Shown here: one piece after another, positions 62,620 through 64,000 of the stretch | How the letters are laid out: the number at the start of each line of letters is the position of its first letter | How positions within the stretch are numbered: position 1 is the first letter of the stretch | DNA from: Acidobacteriota bacterium | GTDB lineage: Bacteria > Acidobacteriota > Holophagae > Acanthopleuribacterales > Acanthopleuribacteraceae | Length of the DNA stretch: 64,000 nt | Direction of reading: 5' to 3' | NCBI GenBank assembly: GCA_002747255.1 | Contig: PDUC01000027.1 | Location: forward strand, 97,839 to 161,838 | Program-made: the position numbers and the translations under genes | Notes under the pieces: model-generated | Seen by the model: only the letters and a program-made list of their open reading frames with translations | The model's database searches: none | Told to the model about the DNA's origin: nothing

Positions 62620-63570
62620 TTAACTTCGGGCTTTCCTTTCTTCGGGCGAGTTAGACCTCTTGAGATAAAACTCTTGCAAAACCTTTTGAACGTCAGGATG
62701 TTTTTCTGAAATACGCGTTAGAGTGGGTTGGTCAAGCTCAAGAAGCTCCGTGTAAGACCCGGCTATAATCGTTGCCGTTCTGGGCTTCCCGGTCAATAAA
62801 CTTATTTCTCCGAAAAAGGCCCCTTCTTCAAGAGTGCGTACCTGTTCGTTGCGAGCGTCTTTGTTTTTTACATAAACACGCAGACTGCCGCTGGCGAGAA
62901 CCATCAGGCTATGACCGGGCTCTCCTTCTGTAAAGATAATCTCGCCAGGTTCATAGGATCGAAGACCAAGACCATGAATGAAAGCGCTTAAATCACCTTC
63001 GGAAATATCTCTGAAAAGAGGAGACGCATAAATAGGGTCAGGCCCAACTTGAAGTTCACTTTCCTCTTCGAAGAGGGTATTTATTTCTACCTCTGCTTCG
63101 GTAAGACTGCCACCTTGAACATCGAACTCCAGGTCTTCTTCTACACTGGAGACCTCGATGCCTTCATCAGTCATCTGTCCGCGGCTAGAAACAGTTTCAA
63201 ATGATTTATCTTTTGCAAAAGGCGTTTGCAGACGGTCTGTGTCATACTTACCGCGATGCTGCCGCCCAAGGTCGGTTATTTTTTCGTGTATCCAAAATTG
63301 ATCGGGATCCAGGCGCTCCATCTGTTTGTACATAGCCAGGGCTTTTGTTAAAAAGCCATCTTGTGTGTATTTTTCAGCTACAGAGTTCATAATCCGCAAG
63401 GCTTCCTTGGTCTTTCCCGCTTTTCCAAGCAAGCCCGCAAGCTGCTGTTTCATAAACTGACTGTCTGGTGACTTATGCAATTCTTTGCGCAGCAATTTTA
63501 TTGCCGCGTTGTATTTTTTCTTCTGTATCAGAATATTGATTTTTGTTACATCTTCATTCCAGCCAAACAT
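62620..63570 (-). CDS. TPR and cyclic nucleotide-binding domain protein
   Basis: A 316-residue protein. The first 110 residues form TPR-like helix pairs (KYNAAIKLLRKELHKSPDSQ and FLTKALAMYKQMERLDPDQ). An acidic linker follows, then a cNMP-binding domain (about 190-300) with SLMVLASGSLRVYV and GAFFGEISLLTGKPRTATIIA. The arginine is retained, so cAMP or cGMP binding is possible. It has no DNA-binding domain, so it probably regulates a partner. Proteins of this plan are common in Acidobacteriota-like genomes. Confidence 0.8.
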   Translation of the reverse strand: MFGWNEDVTKINILIQKKKYNAAIKLLRKELHKSPDSQFMKQQLAGLLGKAGKTKEALRIMNSVAEKYTQDGFLTKALAMYKQMERLDPDQFWIHEKITDLGRQHRGKYDTDRLQTPFAKDKSFETVSSRGQMTDEGIEVSSVEEDLEFDVQGGSLTEAEVEINTLFEEESELQVGPDPIYASPLFRDISEGDLSAFIHGLGLRSYEPGEIIFTEGEPGHSLMVLASGSLRVYVKNKDARNEQVRTLEEGAFFGEISLLTGKPRTATIIAGSYTELLELDQPTLTRISEKHPDVQKVLQEFYLKRSNSPEERKARS

Positions 63571-64000
63571 AAAAAGCCTCTCTTTATAAAAAACATCATT
63601 TACAAATCAAATACCCATTCCAAGCGGGATACGATAAAGAGTATTCTAATACTACAGGTGATCGATGGCAAAGGGTTGTTTAAACTATTCGGTCAACAGG
63701 CTCTTCGATACATAGCTCAGTGTTGGAAAAACAAATGATAACCTTTTGACTCTAACGCAAAGAAAAGAGTTCGCCTTGACATTCCGCAAAAAACAACTAA
63801 AAGCTGATTGCCAATCAGTTGCAGGTGCTCCCATATTTCCAAAGCAGCCCATCTCTCTGTCAAACCTCTATTTCATTGAAACGCTCTTTTTTTCAGTTTT
63901 CAAACGGATCTTCCGGAAAAAAAGGCATGAAAATACCATCTAATTATTTGAAATAATATATTTTATCCTTATTTTTCATATATTGAATGTAGCCACTAAT
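63571..64000. other. Non-coding right edge of window
   Basis: This is 430 bases with no supported gene. It has a CTGATT/AATCAG hairpin at 63804-63818 and becomes very AT-rich after about 63930. Short open frames here have no ribosome-binding site or recognisable product. It may be the upstream region of a gene beyond the window. Confidence 0.4.

Overview
The window reads as a contiguous piece of chromosome from a Gram-negative, probably anaerobic or facultatively anaerobic bacterium. Pointers to the envelope type are a heptose-bisphosphate phosphatase, lipoprotein signals, an EnvC-like septation factor and an ECF sigma/anti-sigma pair. Pointers to lifestyle are [FeFe]-hydrogenase maturases, a Rex redox repressor and CoA-based acid metabolism. 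A DUF4388/PATAN protein, a TPR plus cyclic-nucleotide-binding protein, sulfatase-TPR proteins and an IPTL-CTERM-like surface protein together resemble gene sets I associate with Acidobacteriota and nearby phyla. That placement is an inference of low certainty. No rRNA, tRNA, CRISPR array, phage or transposase gene was found.

Layout. 1-6.4 kb: an AT-rich membrane methyltransferase, then a metal-trafficking module of four NosL-type domains in three proteins, an eight-helix cysteine-rich membrane protein and a MacB-like ABC exporter. 6.5-10.4 kb: a TagD/TagF-like polyol-phosphate pair, a glyoxalase-II-like hydrolase and an acyl-CoA dehydrogenase. 10.6-14.1 kb: a MASE1-GGDEF-EAL protein with a small TPR partner, then gmhB. 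14.4-22.2 kb: a hydrogenase regulatory locus, with hydF-hydE divergent from rex, a sensory [FeFe]-hydrogenase/histidine kinase fusion, a receiver-histidine kinase hybrid and hydG. A near-perfect Rex operator lies at the rex promoter. 22.3-27.5 kb: five genes on the minus strand in the order aminopeptidase, MTA phosphorylase, PfkB kinase, EnvC-like factor, spermidine-synthase-like protein. 27.9-33.2 kb: a propeller/Rieske pair, rpsU, a Crp-family regulator, hfq-miaA and a DUF4388 protein. 33.4-43.3 kb: an M16 peptidase pair, a CoA transferase/hydrolase, cysQ, ftsK and a geranylgeranyl-reductase-like flavoprotein. 43.4-49.0 kb: a sulfatase-like TPR lipoprotein with a TPR partner, an IPTL-CTERM-like protein, a Spy-like protein and a UbiA-family protein with a large extra membrane domain. 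49.3-54.0 kb: a DPE2-like GH77 protein missing key active-site residues, then an ECF sigma, anti-sigma and exported-protein operon. 54.3-63.6 kb: cyclophilin, crotonase, DUF523, acyl-CoA synthetase, a methyltransferase with RNase R, a PilZ protein and a TPR-cNMP protein.

How the parts fit. The most coherent system is the hydrogen/redox locus. Rex (NADH/NAD+) and a putative H2-sensing kinase are encoded with the three H-cluster maturases, but no catalytic hydrogenase is present in the window. The likely design is that cellular redox state and H2 control hydrogenase genes elsewhere. The NosL/ABC module probably moves or inserts copper or another soft metal for a periplasmic enzyme also encoded elsewhere. 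Acyl-CoA dehydrogenase, crotonase, acyl-CoA synthetase and the CoA transferase supply fatty-acid/short-chain CoA metabolism, though they are scattered rather than in one operon. Cyclic di-GMP signalling is represented by the GGDEF-EAL and PilZ proteins.
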